DNA of 64,000 nt from Gammaproteobacteria bacterium (GCA_030832095.1 JAURJT010000022.1:62001-126000); one strand, 5' to 3'; positions 49,982 to 59,011 are shown, numbered from the stretch's first letter. The notes: a model not told the origin generated them from the sequence alone. Translations and numbers: made by a program.

Positions 49982-50488
49982 ATGAAATCAGCGATTCGCG
50001 TTGGATCCAAGGTCGATGTCCGCTTGGCAGTTGGCGTTGCGCTGCTCGCCAGTGTTGCCTTGGTGTCTGGTTGTGCCAAGCCAAGCGCTTCGGCTAACGT
50101 CTATACCTACGGGCAAGCACAGCGTGATCAAGTCGTGCGCAATGGCACGATCGTCACTGTTCGTCCGATCACGATTCAAAATGATCGTACCTCTGGCGCG
50201 GGTATGGTTGCTGGTGGTGCGGTGGGTGGCGTGGTCGGTAGTACGGTTGGTGGTGGCACCGGGCGCACGCTGGCAGTATTAGGGGGTGCCATCTTGGGTG
50301 CGTTGGCCGGTGATGCAGTAGAAGACCGAGTCGGCAAAAAAGACGGCCTTGAAATTACCGTTCGGTTAGATAACGGCGAGACGCGCGTGATTGCTCAAGA
50401 GGCGGATGTGCCTTTGGTGTTGAATCAGCGGGTGCAGGTCGTGAGTGGCGCGGGTCCAACACGGGTTACACCGATGTCCGGTCAGTAG
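49982..50488 (+). CDS. Glycine-zipper outer-membrane lipoprotein (SlyB/Pcp-like)
   Basis: A 168-residue lipoprotein. The lipobox is LVSGC, with the acylated cysteine at residue 31. The middle is a glycine-zipper membrane-binding segment (MVAGGAVGGVVGSTVGGGTG, then LGGAILGALAGDAVEDRVG), the feature of the SlyB/Pcp/17-kDa antigen family. A C-terminal beta part follows (LEITVRLDNGETRVIAQEAD). The start is ATG 49982, with GGAG about 7 bases upstream; an in-frame ATG 12 bases earlier is less well placed. The stop codon directly abuts the stop of the converging MscS gene, leaving no intergenic space. Confidence 0.92.
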   Translation: MKSAIRVGSKVDVRLAVGVALLASVALVSGCAKPSASANVYTYGQAQRDQVVRNGTIVTVRPITIQNDRTSGAGMVAGGAVGGVVGSTVGGGTGRTLAVLGGAILGALAGDAVEDRVGKKDGLEITVRLDNGETRVIAQEADVPLVLNQRVQVVSGAGPTRVTPMSGQ

Positions 50489-52942
50489 CTAAAGCACGTT
50501 TGGCTTTGCTTGTGTGCTGGGTTGTAGTTGCACAGCCAACGGGCTCTCTTGACCAAACATTAAGGTGCGTTGTGGAAACGGCAATTCGATTCCAGCTTGT
50601 TCAAACGCCTGAAGAATCTTGATCCTCAGATTGCTTTGTATCTCATTGGCTGGGACGCCAGATTGCAAAGAGACCCAAAAGCGCAAGTTGAACACGAGCC
50701 CGTTGTCGCCAAAGTCTTCTAAGGTGATGAGGGGGGCGGGCGTGCTTAGCACGTGTGGGTTGTCTTTGCTTGCCGCAAAAAGAATCTCGCGAACGGTATC
50801 AACGTTTGAGCGATAGCTCACCGTGACACGCACATCTTTGCGAGCGCTCGGTGTCGAGTATGTCCAGTTGATAAGTTTTTGTTCAACTAAGACACTATTT
50901 GGTATCAGAATGTCATTGCCCTGCGGACCATGAACGGTTGAAAAGCGCATGCCGATCGAGGTGACTGTACCGATCGTATTGTCGATTTCAACTAGATCGC
51001 CAATGCGAATTGGTTTTTCAACCAATAGCATGACGCCGCTGATCAGATTTTTTAAAACATTTTGCGTGCCAAAACCAACACCAATTGCTAGCGCGCCACC
51101 TAGAAAAGCAAAGGCACTAAGTGGAATGTCGACTAGATTCAATGCGGTCACAATAAGCGTGAAGCCCGCAATCAATGTGAGCCAACGCCCCAGCACTACC
51201 GACTTAGTCAGCCCAAGGTTGGCCTTGTTGACTGCGAGTGTCAGGGTGCGGCGAATCAAACCAGAGATCAGGCTAAAACCAAAAACCAAAATAATGATGG
51301 CACCGGCTGTTTTCCCAATTGTGATGCCACGTTTGGTTTTAATCTCGCGACCATCAACCACCACCGAATCATCGATCACAAAGAGTTCATAATTCCAGAT
51401 GCCTTTGCTCAGACCTACAACGACGGTGCGCGCCGCCTCGATCCGTTGAATGAAGCTCTTGTTTGTGTCGGCATAGTCGAGTTCGGCTTTCACAATCTGC
51501 AAATATTGATGCATGCGACCAATCAAGACATACAGGCTTCGCGTTGTATCAATTTGCTGAGAAATTGGGGCAAGCAACCCACTCAAAAAGGCTTTTTCTG
51601 CAGGGTCTGTGGCTTGTTGAAGTTGTGTCGTGAGGTCGAACGCAGCTTGTGCTTTATCAGTGATGATTTGTGTCAGATAAGCCGACCCTTGGGCAAGTTG
51701 CTTAGAGAGGGTTTGCTGGCGAAGCGCCAAGTCGCCAAGGTCACTTGCAATATCGGTGTTTGAATACAGTTTTTGCCGAATCTCCCAAAACTGTAGAGAA
51801 AGAAGATTTAAGTCAATCTGGGTGCGATACTTTTCACGCTCAATCAGAGAGGCTTCGGCCATCACATCTGCGGTACGCCAGCTGCGGCGTGCAGCAACGA
51901 TTAACTCGGCACCTACGTTGGGCGTCGTCTCAAGCTGATCGAGCCGAGCTTTGGCCAAGGCAGCTTGTTCGAGTGTTCGATTAATGCGGTTGCTAGCTTG
52001 CTGCTCTTTGAGGCGGAGCTGTTCGATTGTCTTGTCAATACTCTGACTAATCTTATTGAAGTCGTCAGTCGAAAAGCTAAAACGGTGCTGGTAGAAATCC
52101 CAGGTTTGCTTGAGCGAAGCCAGCAACAGTGCGGCAGTGCGTTGCTCGACAAGAATGGTATCGCTATCAACCGAAAAATTGAAGAGCTCGAGATTGAGGC
52201 GAACGAGTCGCCGCTCATTGGCGTTTTGCAGTTTATTGCTCTGGGCGCCCGGTGCTGTGAGCCCCAGCGATTTTTGAGTACCTTGGCGCAACTCAGCTTC
52301 GACCGTTGCACGTGTTTTTTTGAGTTCAGAGAGTTGCTCATCAATAATTGCACGGCGTTGCGTTAAATACTGAATTTGCGATTGCGTACGTATGATCTCA
52401 AACTGTAACTCGTCGGCAATTGAGAGCGGCCAAGGGGCAACGCCAGAAGGGGGCTTCCAAGCAAGTTTTTCTTTGCGGGCATTTTCGAGTTTGTAACTTA
52501 AACGGCGTAAATTTTTGAGATTATCAATAATCTGCGTATAAGCGTCGCTTTGGTGCGAAAGGTCTTCGAGGCGTTCTTTGGCAAGGGCTTGGGCGCTAGG
52601 GTCAAGTGTGCTGACCTCTTTAAAGGCATTTTGTGCTTTGACCAAATCGGCTTGGGTCGCAGCCAAGCGAGTTTGCATCTCTTGCTGTTGTGCATCAATG
52701 TCAGAGGCATTTCGCTCAGTGGCCTGAGAGGTGGGACTTGTGACTGGATTTTTTGCTGGGCTTGCCGTTGGAGTCAAGGTCGTGGATGGCGGTGCGGTTG
52801 GTAACGCTTGGGTACGACCGAGTGGGGCCGTTGAACCCCACAAAATGAACGCACTCGTCAAGAGTGCTAGCAAACGTAGCGATCGCTCACGTGTTGACGT
52901 AACCGCCGTGCATTGGTTTGGCACGTTTACCCGCACAGTCAA
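50489..52942 (-). CDS. MscS-family mechanosensitive channel with long periplasmic coiled coil
   Basis: An 817-residue inner-membrane protein. A signal-like helix (residues 23–45) is followed by a T/P/S-rich linker, then 400 residues of probable coiled coil (many Q, L, K and E), two or more membrane helices (about 540–620), and a C-terminal MscS core: AFLGGALAIGVGFGTQNVLKNL (pore helix), KPIRIGDLVEIDNTIGTVTSIG (beta domain) and DILIPNSVLVEQKLINWTYS. This is the MscK/YjeP-type layout, a large channel that opens on osmotic downshift. It begins in a 4-bp overlap with yggT, so both are one operon. Confidence 0.92.
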   Translation of the reverse strand: MTVRVNVPNQCTAVTSTRERSLRLLALLTSAFILWGSTAPLGRTQALPTAPPSTTLTPTASPAKNPVTSPTSQATERNASDIDAQQQEMQTRLAATQADLVKAQNAFKEVSTLDPSAQALAKERLEDLSHQSDAYTQIIDNLKNLRRLSYKLENARKEKLAWKPPSGVAPWPLSIADELQFEIIRTQSQIQYLTQRRAIIDEQLSELKKTRATVEAELRQGTQKSLGLTAPGAQSNKLQNANERRLVRLNLELFNFSVDSDTILVEQRTAALLLASLKQTWDFYQHRFSFSTDDFNKISQSIDKTIEQLRLKEQQASNRINRTLEQAALAKARLDQLETTPNVGAELIVAARRSWRTADVMAEASLIEREKYRTQIDLNLLSLQFWEIRQKLYSNTDIASDLGDLALRQQTLSKQLAQGSAYLTQIITDKAQAAFDLTTQLQQATDPAEKAFLSGLLAPISQQIDTTRSLYVLIGRMHQYLQIVKAELDYADTNKSFIQRIEAARTVVVGLSKGIWNYELFVIDDSVVVDGREIKTKRGITIGKTAGAIIILVFGFSLISGLIRRTLTLAVNKANLGLTKSVVLGRWLTLIAGFTLIVTALNLVDIPLSAFAFLGGALAIGVGFGTQNVLKNLISGVMLLVEKPIRIGDLVEIDNTIGTVTSIGMRFSTVHGPQGNDILIPNSVLVEQKLINWTYSTPSARKDVRVTVSYRSNVDTVREILFAASKDNPHVLSTPAPLITLEDFGDNGLVFNLRFWVSLQSGVPANEIQSNLRIKILQAFEQAGIELPFPQRTLMFGQESPLAVQLQPSTQAKPNVL

Positions 52943-53502
52943 ATCCCGAGTAATGAAAAGCTGATGCGGTTTAAGATCATCAGAGCGATTTGAGCCAAGA
53001 CCAACAGGACGAGTGGCGATAGATCAAGCCCGCCCAGGTTGGGCATGATGCGTTTAATCGGCTCAAGCAGAGGGGCCGTTAAGGTACGTAGCACGGGCAT
53101 GATCGGCGCCAGCGGATTAATCCATGACAGGATGGCATGGATCAGGGTGAGCCAGACGATTAGGTTGAACGCCCAGCGCGCAACGGTCACCAAGGCAGCC
53201 CCCAGTAAGCTTGGGATGAGCTTGGGGCTGAGCATGCTTCCCATCGCGGTTAGCCATAGCAAAGATAAAAAAACGATTGCAATTAAATACGCGCCGACCA
53301 AACTGGCGCCATCGAAACCCTTACCTGAAGGGACGATGCTTCGCAGTGGTTGAACCAACCAGTTAGTCGCTTGGTGTATTGCCTGCGACATGGGATTAAA
53401 GGGATGCAGCTTGACCGCATAGATCCAAGCCCTAGCTAGCAAGGCAGCACCCAACAGAGAAAAAATAATTTCGAGTAGAAAGCGTAGGACTTCGCCAAGC
53501 AT
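52939..53502 (-). CDS. YggT family integral membrane protein
   Basis: A 187-residue protein with two YggT repeats, each a helix pair. The first reads LLEIIFSLLGAALLARAWIY and then NPMSQAIHQATNWLVQPLRS; the second reads WLTLIHAILSWINPLAPIMP and then LTAPLLEPIKRIMPNLGGLDLSPL. YggT proteins have been linked to osmotic tolerance and, in other bacteria, to cell division or ion homeostasis, but the mechanism is not known. Pairing with the MscS-type channel by a 4-bp overlap agrees with an osmotic role, which is inference. The start is ATG 53502; an earlier in-frame start would add 16 residues without match. Confidence 0.9.
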   Translation of the reverse strand: MLGEVLRFLLEIIFSLLGAALLARAWIYAVKLHPFNPMSQAIHQATNWLVQPLRSIVPSGKGFDGASLVGAYLIAIVFLSLLWLTAMGSMLSPKLIPSLLGAALVTVARWAFNLIVWLTLIHAILSWINPLAPIMPVLRTLTAPLLEPIKRIMPNLGGLDLSPLVLLVLAQIALMILNRISFSLLGI

Positions 53503-53642
53503 GTGGCAACTCCGGTAAAGGCCTCGTGGCGAGCACGAGATGGCTGACAAACAAGAGGCGACGCCTCAGCGTCATTATCGCAGCTTCTGAGCTTGGTGGC
53601 GAAGATGAACGCTGGCGGCGGCGATGGCACGACTCTTCACAA

Positions 53643-53723
53643 CCCCAGCACTGACGCAGCACCAGAGCTGCGTATTTTGCTCAGCCAAAATACCAGCGTC
53701 GGGGCTGAGGCAGTGCGTGCGTA
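53643..53723 (-). repeat. Dispersed palindromic element, copy A (81 bp)
   Basis: Read on the minus strand it begins TACGCACGCACTGCCTCAGC and ends GTCAGTGCTGGGG. It is nearly identical (one substitution and one small difference in about 80 bp) to copy B at 59813–59892 on the plus strand. The core is a hairpin: arms GTATTTTG and CAAAATAC around the loop GCTGAG, extended by GCTG/CAGC; outer arms GCACTG and CAGTGC also pair. No coding frame is supported. It resembles REP/BIME-like interspersed palindromes in form, but I do not recognise the family. Confidence 0.85.
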
Positions 53724-53752
53724 ATGAATGACGTCGCACGCGGTAGCGCCAT

Positions 53753-53782
53753 AAAAAAACCGTCCGGAGAACCGGACGGTTT
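53753..53782 (-). terminator. Rho-independent terminator of the H1-like gene
   Basis: The arms AAACCGTCCGG and CCGGACGGTTT pair over 11 bp with an AGAA loop on the plus strand. On the minus strand the stem is followed by a run of seven T residues (plus-strand A-tract 53753–53759). It lies 28 bp after the TGA at 53810–53812, where the out-of-frame extension of the H1-like gene would stop, and about 150 bp after the actual in-frame stop. Confidence 0.85.
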
Positions 53783-53809
53783 GAACTTGCTAAACCTTCG
53801 CTATCAAGC

Positions 53810-53934
53810 TCAGGGACGGCCACCCGTAGGAAAAGGCCACGACGCTGCAGGATTCAGGGCAGTTTTTGCACCTGGTGCTGCTGCTGTCGAGGGGGCAGCG
53901 GCTGCCGGCTTTTTAGCTGCTGGCTTTTTAACTA
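53810..53934 (-). pseudogene. Out-of-frame C-terminal extension of the H1-like gene
   Basis: Directly after the H1-like stop codon the minus strand, read one frame off, continues as KKPAAKKPAAAAPSTAAAPG and then AKTALNPAASWPFPTGGRP before a TGA at 53810–53812. The lysine/alanine/proline composition continues that of the upstream gene, and the WPFPTGxRP ending is a tail I recall from Burkholderiales H1-like proteins. The break lies at ten consecutive A residues on the coding strand (53935–53944). Eight or eleven A residues would join both frames. The following terminator fits this longer frame. Either slippage restores it, or the gene is disrupted, or the run was miscounted. Confidence 0.75.
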
Positions 53935-54219
53935 TTTTTTTTTTGCTGCTGGCTTTTTTGCTGCTTTTTTAGGAGCTGCTTTTTTTGCCACTTTCTTTAC
54001 GGCTTTTTTTGCTGCTGGCTTTTTGGCCGCTGCTTTCTTAGCTGCTGGCTTTTTGGCCGCTGCTTTTTTTGCTACTTTCTTGACAGCTTTTTTCACGACT
54101 TTCTTAGCTGCGGCTACAACTTTCTTGACTGCTTTAACTGCCTTTTTTGCTGCTGGCTTTTTCTTAGCTGCGGCTTTCTTGGCAGGGGCTTTCTTTGCTG
54201 CTTTTTTGGCTGTTGCCAT
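53932..54219 (-). CDS. Histone H1-like alanine/lysine-rich DNA-binding protein
   Basis: A 95-residue, extremely basic protein starting MATAKKAAKKAPAKKAAAKK and made of short repeats such as KKPAAKKAVKKVAKK. It corresponds to the bacterial H1 homologues (BpH1 of Bordetella, AlgP-like proteins) that bind DNA non-specifically. A perfect ribosome site, AAGGAG, is seen before the ATG at 54219. An in-frame upstream ATG (54279) adds residues of a different composition and is rejected. The frame ends in TAG immediately after a run of ten A residues; the likely full protein continues to 53810 in another frame (see the separate entry). Repeat-rich H1 genes are known to vary in length between strains. 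Confidence 0.85.
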   Translation of the reverse strand: MATAKKAAKKAPAKKAAAKKKPAAKKAVKAVKKVVAAAKKVVKKAVKKVAKKAAAKKPAAKKAAAKKPAAKKAVKKVAKKAAPKKAAKKPAAKKK

Positions 54220-54301
54220 GGTAATACTCCTTAGTTCAGGGTCCCAAACGTTAAACCCGTGCTTGACTGATCCCACCATGGGATTTCGTGTCGCCCGAGT
54301 T

Positions 54302-54359
54302 ATTCATCGGCACAAGCCGCTACCAATAATCGGTAGCAAAGCGGTTTGTGCTAATGAAT
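54302..54359. repeat. 58-bp imperfect inverted repeat between nrdB and the H1-like gene
   Basis: Paired segments from outside in are ATTCAT with ATGAAT, GCACAA with TTGTGC, CCGC with GCGG, and TACC with GGTA around the loop AATAATC, with small mismatches and a bulge between. No T-run follows on either strand, so it is not a standard terminator. It may stabilise or end the nrdAB transcript or be a short interspersed palindrome; no second copy was seen in the window. Confidence 0.6.
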
Positions 54360-54367
54360 CCGGCACA

Positions 54368-54415
54368 GCCATTTGAACTGCCTCTCGCTCAGGGGCGCGA
54401 ACCAATTCAAATGGC
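54368..54415. repeat. 10-bp inverted repeat downstream of nrdB
   Basis: GCCATTTGAA (54368–54377) and TTCAAATGGC (54406–54415) are perfect complements with a 28-base spacer. It lies about 65 bp beyond the nrdB stop, next to the larger inverted repeat at 54302–54359. No U-tract follows; the role is unknown. Confidence 0.5.
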
Positions 54416-54479
54416 ACCAGAGGGCGGTTGTCGTCGCCTTCTGGCAAGTACTGCAGCGTCTTGAGCGCAAACTTGCGGA

Positions 54480-55682
54480 TTATTCCCAGTTAAGGGCTCC
54501 GCCGGTTTGATACTCAATGACACGTGTTTCAAAAAAGTTACGCTCTTTCTTTAAATCGATCATTTCTGCCATCCACGGGAAGGGGTTCTCTTCTTGCGCG
54601 AATAGCGGCTCGATGCCGATCTGCTGGCAGCGACGATTAGCAATAAATCTGAGGTATGACTTGAACATGGGTGCATTTAGGCCAAGCACACCGCGCGGCA
54701 TGGTGTCTTCGGCATATGCGTATTCAAGATCAACAGCTTTGGCGAACAACGCACGAATTTCTTCGCGAAAGGCTGGCGTCCAGAGCTGAGGATTTTCGAG
54801 TTTGATGGTGTTGATCAGGTCGATGCCAAAGTTACAGTGCATCGACTCGTCACGCAAAATGTACATGTATTGTTCTGCTGCGCCGGTCATCTTGTTTTGC
54901 CGACCAAGCGCAAGGATTTGCGTAAAGCCAACATAAAAGAACAGGCCTTCCATCAGGCAGGCAAAAACGATCAAGGATTTAAGTAGCGTTTGATCATTTT
55001 CGAGCGTGCCAGTTTTAAAGTGTGGATCAGCAATGGCATCGATAAACGGGATCAGAAACTGATCTTTAGCGCGTATGGAAGGTACTTCGTTATACGCGTT
55101 AAAGATTTCTGACTCATCCAGATCCAAGCTCTCAACGATATATTGGTAAGCGTGGGTATGGATCGCCTCTTCAAACGCCTGGCGCAGCAAAAACTGACGG
55201 CATTCAGGGGCGGTGATGTGGCGATAGGTGCCCAGCACAATATTGTTTGCGGCTAAAGAGTCGGCGGTGACGAAAAAGCCGAGATTACGCTTGATGATGC
55301 GGCGTTCGTCTTCAGTCAGCCCTGTGGGGTTTTTCCAGAGAGCGATGTCGCGCGACATATTAATTTCTTGCGGCATCCAATGATTGGCGCAAGTGGCGAT
55401 GTATTTTTCCCAGGCCCACTTGTATTTAAAAGGCACCAGTTGATTGACATCAGTTTGGCCATTAATAATTCGTTTGTCAGCTGCGTTCACACGGGTGGCC
55501 GTGTTGGCAACGACTGGCGATTCTTTGAGGCCGGGTGTTGGTAAGGCAGAGTCGCCAAACACGCCGCTTGCGGCGCGTGAGGGCAATGAGGCTGCCATGG
55601 CTTGCGCCAAGGCTTGTGGCATCAAGCCTGCTCCCGTTGGAGGGGCAGGTTGAGTGGCGGGTTCGTCGTTCCAGGTCAACAT
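54480..55682 (-). CDS. nrdB: Ribonucleotide reductase class Ia, beta (radical) subunit
   Basis: NrdB holds the di-iron tyrosyl radical that starts reduction of ribonucleotides by NrdA. The 400-residue protein has the iron ligands and helices typical of R2: [40 protein letters not shown] (a glutamate and a histidine ligand) and [20 protein letters not shown] (the second EXXH-type set). It is longer than E. coli R2 by about 25 residues because of an N-terminal A/P-rich leader. The C-terminal tail ending in TGGALNWE is the part that docks to NrdA. It follows nrdA by 18 bp. Confidence 0.95.
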   Translation of the reverse strand: MLTWNDEPATQPAPPTGAGLMPQALAQAMAASLPSRAASGVFGDSALPTPGLKESPVVANTATRVNAADKRIINGQTDVNQLVPFKYKWAWEKYIATCANHWMPQEINMSRDIALWKNPTGLTEDERRIIKRNLGFFVTADSLAANNIVLGTYRHITAPECRQFLLRQAFEEAIHTHAYQYIVESLDLDESEIFNAYNEVPSIRAKDQFLIPFIDAIADPHFKTGTLENDQTLLKSLIVFACLMEGLFFYVGFTQILALGRQNKMTGAAEQYMYILRDESMHCNFGIDLINTIKLENPQLWTPAFREEIRALFAKAVDLEYAYAEDTMPRGVLGLNAPMFKSYLRFIANRRCQQIGIEPLFAQEENPFPWMAEMIDLKKERNFFETRVIEYQTGGALNWE

Positions 55683-55700
55683 TATTTTTTCTCGGTCGCG

Positions 55701-58619
55701 TTATTGGCAGGCTTCGCACTCTTCAAAACCTGGGTCACCAGGTCTCATGGTGCAGGCCGCGCCCAAAATTTCGGGCTCGGGCATTGCCTGTGGCGCTGCC
55801 GCTGCAAACGTACCGCTGGTTGAACCGGCACCCGCTGCGTTTACCGCATTGAGTTCACCGCCTCGACCTGTTGATTTTTCTGCACTCGTCGCACCAAGCG
55901 TACGCAGGTAGTAAGTCGTTTTCAAACCGCGCAACCAAGCAAGCTTATAAGTGTCATCCAGTTTTTTGCCTGAAGCACCCGCCATGTAAATATTGAGCGA
56001 CTGGGCTTGATCAATCCATTTTTGGCGACGCGCAGCGCACTCAACAATCCAAGTGGGCTCAACTTCAAATGCGGTGGCGTATAGGGCGCGTAAGTCGGCC
56101 GGAACGCGATCGATGCGGGACAAGCTGCCGTCGAAGTACTTCAAGTCGGCGACCATCACTTCATCCCAGAGGCCCAGTTTTTTGAGGTCGCGAACGAGGT
56201 GTTCGTTGACCACAGTAAACTCGCCGGAGAGGTTCGATTTAACGTACAAGTTTTGATATGTTGGTTCTATACATGCAGACACGCCAATAATATTCGATAT
56301 TGTTGCAGTTGGGGCAATTGCAACGCAATTAGAGTTACGCATGCCGTGTGTTTTGATGCGTGCGCGCAACGAATCCCAATCAAGCGTTGTTGATTCATCG
56401 ACTTCAACATAACCACCGCGATGTTCGCGCAGCAGTGCGATCGAGTCATGCGGCAAGATGCCACGCGACCACAACGAACCATCAAAGCTTGCGTAGCGGC
56501 CGCGTTCTGCTGCGAGTTCGTTTGAAGCGCTGTAGGCGTAATAACAAACGGCTTCCATCGAGCGATCTGCGAATTCGATGGCCGCTTGCGTAGCGTAAGG
56601 CACGCGCATCACGTGCAGGCAATCTTGAAAACCCATAATGCCTAAACCAACTGGGCGATGACGCACGTTTGAGTTACGCGCTTTGTCGACAGCGTAATAG
56701 TTAATGTCGATCACGTTATCGAGCATGCGCATCGCAATTTTGATCGTGCGTTGTAACTTGTCTTGATCAAGCGACTGGCTGCCATCGGCATTGTGTTTAA
56801 GGTGCGCGAGCAAGTTAACCGAGCCCAGGTTGCACACTGCGATTTCAGAGTCGTTGGTGTTTAAAGTGATCTCGGTGCAGAGGTTTGAGCTGTGTACCAC
56901 GCCAACGTGTTGCTGTGGCGAACGAATGTTGCAGGGGTCTTTGAAAGTGATCCAAGGATGGCCAGTTTCAAACAGCATCGACAACATCTTGCGCCACAGG
57001 TTTGTCGCAGGCATTGTCTTGTGCAGGGGCAAATCGCCACGTGCAGCTTTTTCTTCGTAGCCGACGTAGGCTTTTTCAAAGGCCGCACCAACTTTGTCGT
57101 GCAAGTCTGGGCAGTCTGACGGTGAAAACAGGGTCCAGTTGCCACCCTCTAGCACGCGTTTCATGAACAGGTCAGGAATCCAGTTGGCGGTGTTCATGTC
57201 GTGGGTGCGACGACGCTCGTCACCGGTGTTTTTGCGCAGTTCGAGAAACTCTTCGATATCTAAGTGCCATGACTCAAGGTAGCAGCAAACAGCGCCCTTG
57301 CGTTTACCGCCTTGGTTAACGGCCACGGCGGTGTCGTTGACGACTTTCAAGAAAGGGACGACGCCTTGGCTTTCGCCGTTAGTGCCTTTGATGTGACTGC
57401 GCATTGCACGAACGGGTGTCCAGTCATTACCTAAGCCGCCAGCGTATTTGGCAAGCAGCGCGTTTTCTTTGATGGCCTCGTAGATGCCGTCGAGGTCATC
57501 TGACACAGTGGTGAGATAGCAGGACGAAAGCTGTGAGTGCAGGGTGCCCGCGTTAAAGAGCGTGGGCGTTGAGCTCATGAAGTCAAACGACGACAGGATT
57601 TGATAGAACTCGATGGCACGCGCTTCGCGATCGATTTCAGCAATCGCTAAACCCATCGCGACGCGCATGAAAAACACCTGTGGGAGTTCAATGCGCTGGC
57701 CGCGCAGGTGCAAAAAGTAACGGTCGTACAGCGTTTGCAAGCCAAGGTAGTCAAACTGCAGGTCGCGACTGGCATCTAGAGCCGCTGCCAGACGTGGCAA
57801 ATCAAAGCGCGACAGTTCTGAGTTCAGTAAGCCGCCTTCGACGCCGCGCTTGATGAACTTTGGAAAATATGTGGCATAACGGGTGTTCATCTCTTCTTGA
57901 GCCACTTCTTCGCTTAAGACTTCTTTGCGGATTGTGTGAAGCAAGAGACGAGCGGTCACTTTGCTGTAGGCCGGGTCGTTTTCGACCATGGCGCGTGCGG
58001 CCAAAATGGCAGATTTGTAGACTTCGTCAACCGGCACACCGTCGTACAGATTTTTGAGTGTTTCTTTTTGAATCGTTGCCGTGTCAACAAACTCACCTAA
58101 GCCAAAGCCGGCCGCTTCAATCGTGGCCTGTAGTTTGGCCAGATCAAGTGGTTTGCGTACGCCGTTTTCAACCACGTTCAGGGTGGGGGCTTCGGTTGGG
58201 GCGGCTTCGGCTTTACCTTTTGAGCGCTCTTGGGCGCGACGTTCGCGGTACAGCACATATGAGCGGGCGACATCGTGTTCGCCAGAGCGCATCAATGAAA
58301 GCTCGACCGCATCTTGGATGTCTTCGATATGGAAGGTGCCACCGTTGGGGCGGCTGCGCATCAAGGCTGCGACGACTTGATGGGTAAGTGAGTCGACGAG
58401 TTCGCGTACGCGTGCCGACGCGGCGCCTTGACCGCCATTGACTGCCAAAAAGGCTTTGGTCATCGCAATGCCGATTTTGCTAGGCTCGAAATTGACGACT
58501 GCGCCATTGCGGCGAATGATGTGATATTGCGTCCAGGCTGCCTCGCTTGTTGGCATCGCGGTTGCGATGAATTGCTGTTGAGTGGCTTGGCGCTCGACGG
58601 GATTTGTAGTTGTTTGCAT
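55701..58619 (-). CDS. nrdA: Ribonucleotide reductase class Ia, alpha (catalytic) subunit
   Basis: NrdA reduces ribonucleoside diphosphates to deoxy forms. The 972-residue protein starts with an ATP-cone ([20 protein letters not shown]) and a second, partial cone ([20 protein letters not shown]), giving allosteric control of activity. Catalytic-domain markers are [35 protein letters not shown], the active-site NLCTEI region and [17 protein letters not shown]. The C-terminus ends in CEACQ, the redox pair renewed by thioredoxin. The start is ATG 58619, with AGGAG about 9 bases upstream; a longer start would add 13 residues. The upstream region carries two NrdR-like boxes. nrdB follows in the same operon. 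Confidence 0.95.
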   Translation of the reverse strand: MQTTTNPVERQATQQQFIATAMPTSEAAWTQYHIIRRNGAVVNFEPSKIGIAMTKAFLAVNGGQGAASARVRELVDSLTHQVVAALMRSRPNGGTFHIEDIQDAVELSLMRSGEHDVARSYVLYRERRAQERSKGKAEAAPTEAPTLNVVENGVRKPLDLAKLQATIEAAGFGLGEFVDTATIQKETLKNLYDGVPVDEVYKSAILAARAMVENDPAYSKVTARLLLHTIRKEVLSEEVAQEEMNTRYATYFPKFIKRGVEGGLLNSELSRFDLPRLAAALDASRDLQFDYLGLQTLYDRYFLHLRGQRIELPQVFFMRVAMGLAIAEIDREARAIEFYQILSSFDFMSSTPTLFNAGTLHSQLSSCYLTTVSDDLDGIYEAIKENALLAKYAGGLGNDWTPVRAMRSHIKGTNGESQGVVPFLKVVNDTAVAVNQGGKRKGAVCCYLESWHLDIEEFLELRKNTGDERRRTHDMNTANWIPDLFMKRVLEGGNWTLFSPSDCPDLHDKVGAAFEKAYVGYEEKAARGDLPLHKTMPATNLWRKMLSMLFETGHPWITFKDPCNIRSPQQHVGVVHSSNLCTEITLNTNDSEIAVCNLGSVNLLAHLKHNADGSQSLDQDKLQRTIKIAMRMLDNVIDINYYAVDKARNSNVRHRPVGLGIMGFQDCLHVMRVPYATQAAIEFADRSMEAVCYYAYSASNELAAERGRYASFDGSLWSRGILPHDSIALLREHRGGYVEVDESTTLDWDSLRARIKTHGMRNSNCVAIAPTATISNIIGVSACIEPTYQNLYVKSNLSGEFTVVNEHLVRDLKKLGLWDEVMVADLKYFDGSLSRIDRVPADLRALYATAFEVEPTWIVECAARRQKWIDQAQSLNIYMAGASGKKLDDTYKLAWLRGLKTTYYLRTLGATSAEKSTGRGGELNAVNAAGAGSTSGTFAAAAPQAMPEPEILGAACTMRPGDPGFEECEACQ

Positions 58620-58641
58620 TAAGTAGGGCTCCTGCGGTGCT

Positions 58642-58661
58642 AGCGTGGCTCGGGCCACGCT
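58642..58661 (-). promoter_or_regulatory. Leader hairpin before the nrdA ribosome site
   Basis: AGCGTGGC and GCCACGCT form a perfect 8-bp stem with a tetraloop. It ends about 8 bases before the AGGAG ribosome site of nrdA, so it could affect nrdA translation or protect the message end. Confidence 0.5.
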
Positions 58662-58698
58662 GAAAATTCAATAAGGGTCGAGCAGTTCGTGCGTATTG

Positions 58699-58712
58699 CT
58701 GTCGTACGACAG
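58699..58712. promoter_or_regulatory. 14-bp perfect palindrome CTGTCGTACGACAG
   Basis: A fully symmetrical 14-bp site located about 80 bp upstream of nrdA. It looks like CTGT-N6-ACAG; the LexA consensus of gamma-proteobacteria has eight central bases, so a LexA site is not claimed. A dimeric repressor operator is the simplest reading. Confidence 0.4.
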
Positions 58713-58775
58713 TCATTAATCTGTCACGAGCGCTTTGGACAGGATATTTTTGTCGTGGGGCGGGGGCGAAGATTA

Positions 58776-58791
58776 ACACTACATATGGTGT
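58776..58791. promoter_or_regulatory. NrdR box 1 upstream of nrdA
   Basis: ACACTACATATGGTGT fits the NrdR consensus (ACACTATATATAGTGT-type, near-palindromic). NrdR is the ATP/dATP-sensing repressor of ribonucleotide reductase genes. It lies about 160 bp upstream of the nrdA start and is paired with a second box 31 bp away. The nrdR gene is not in the window. Confidence 0.75.
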
Positions 58792-58806
58792 TTTTAAGAT
58801 CTATCT

Positions 58807-58822
58807 GCACTAATTCTAGTAG
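58807..58822. promoter_or_regulatory. NrdR box 2 upstream of nrdA
   Basis: GCACTAATTCTAGTAG has the CACTA/TAGTR half-sites of an NrdR box. The distance between box starts (31 bp) equals about three helical turns, the known spacing of tandem NrdR boxes, which strengthens both calls. Confidence 0.65.
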
Positions 58823-59011
58823 TTCGGGCGTATCAGCGCAATAGTCATGTTTTAAATTGAATAGTAGGGGTTAACCCTTGAAATTAATCAAAAAATATGA
58901 TCTGAAATGAAACGAAGTAAGCACTTCGCGGGATACCTATGCAGAATTTGGCTATCCCCTAAACGTGGAATATCGAAATTTATTTTTTGTTTTGATTAAA
59001 GTGTGGCGAAA

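Larger units (their letters stand above)
53503..53809. other. 307-bp intergenic region: H1 terminator and palindromic element copy A
   Basis: No gene is seen. From right to left it contains the terminator of the H1-like gene (53757–53782) and copy A of the dispersed palindromic element (53643–53723). A short perfect palindrome, GAGGCG/CGCCTC around a single A, lies near 53556–53570 in the yggT leader. The promoter of yggT should lie in 53503–53642, but no strong consensus is seen. Confidence 0.6.

Noticed and set aside
53724-54376. Plus-strand open frames rich in A, F and L opposite the H1-like gene
   Set aside because: They are the mirror image of lysine/alanine codon repeats (AAG/GCC read backwards). 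Such repeats avoid stops on both strands.
54304-54480. Minus-strand frame of 59 codons directly after nrdB reading [20 protein letters not shown] and onward
   Set aside because: It has a protein-like composition but no ATG, GTG or TTG at a sensible place (only an internal GTG that would give 37 residues) and no ribosome site. It overlaps two inverted repeats. It could be a decayed gene; not strong enough to call.
58699-58712. CTGTCGTACGACAG as a LexA (SOS) box
   Set aside because: The half-sites CTGT and ACAG match, but the spacing is six bases and not the eight of the LexA consensus. Kept as an unassigned palindrome.
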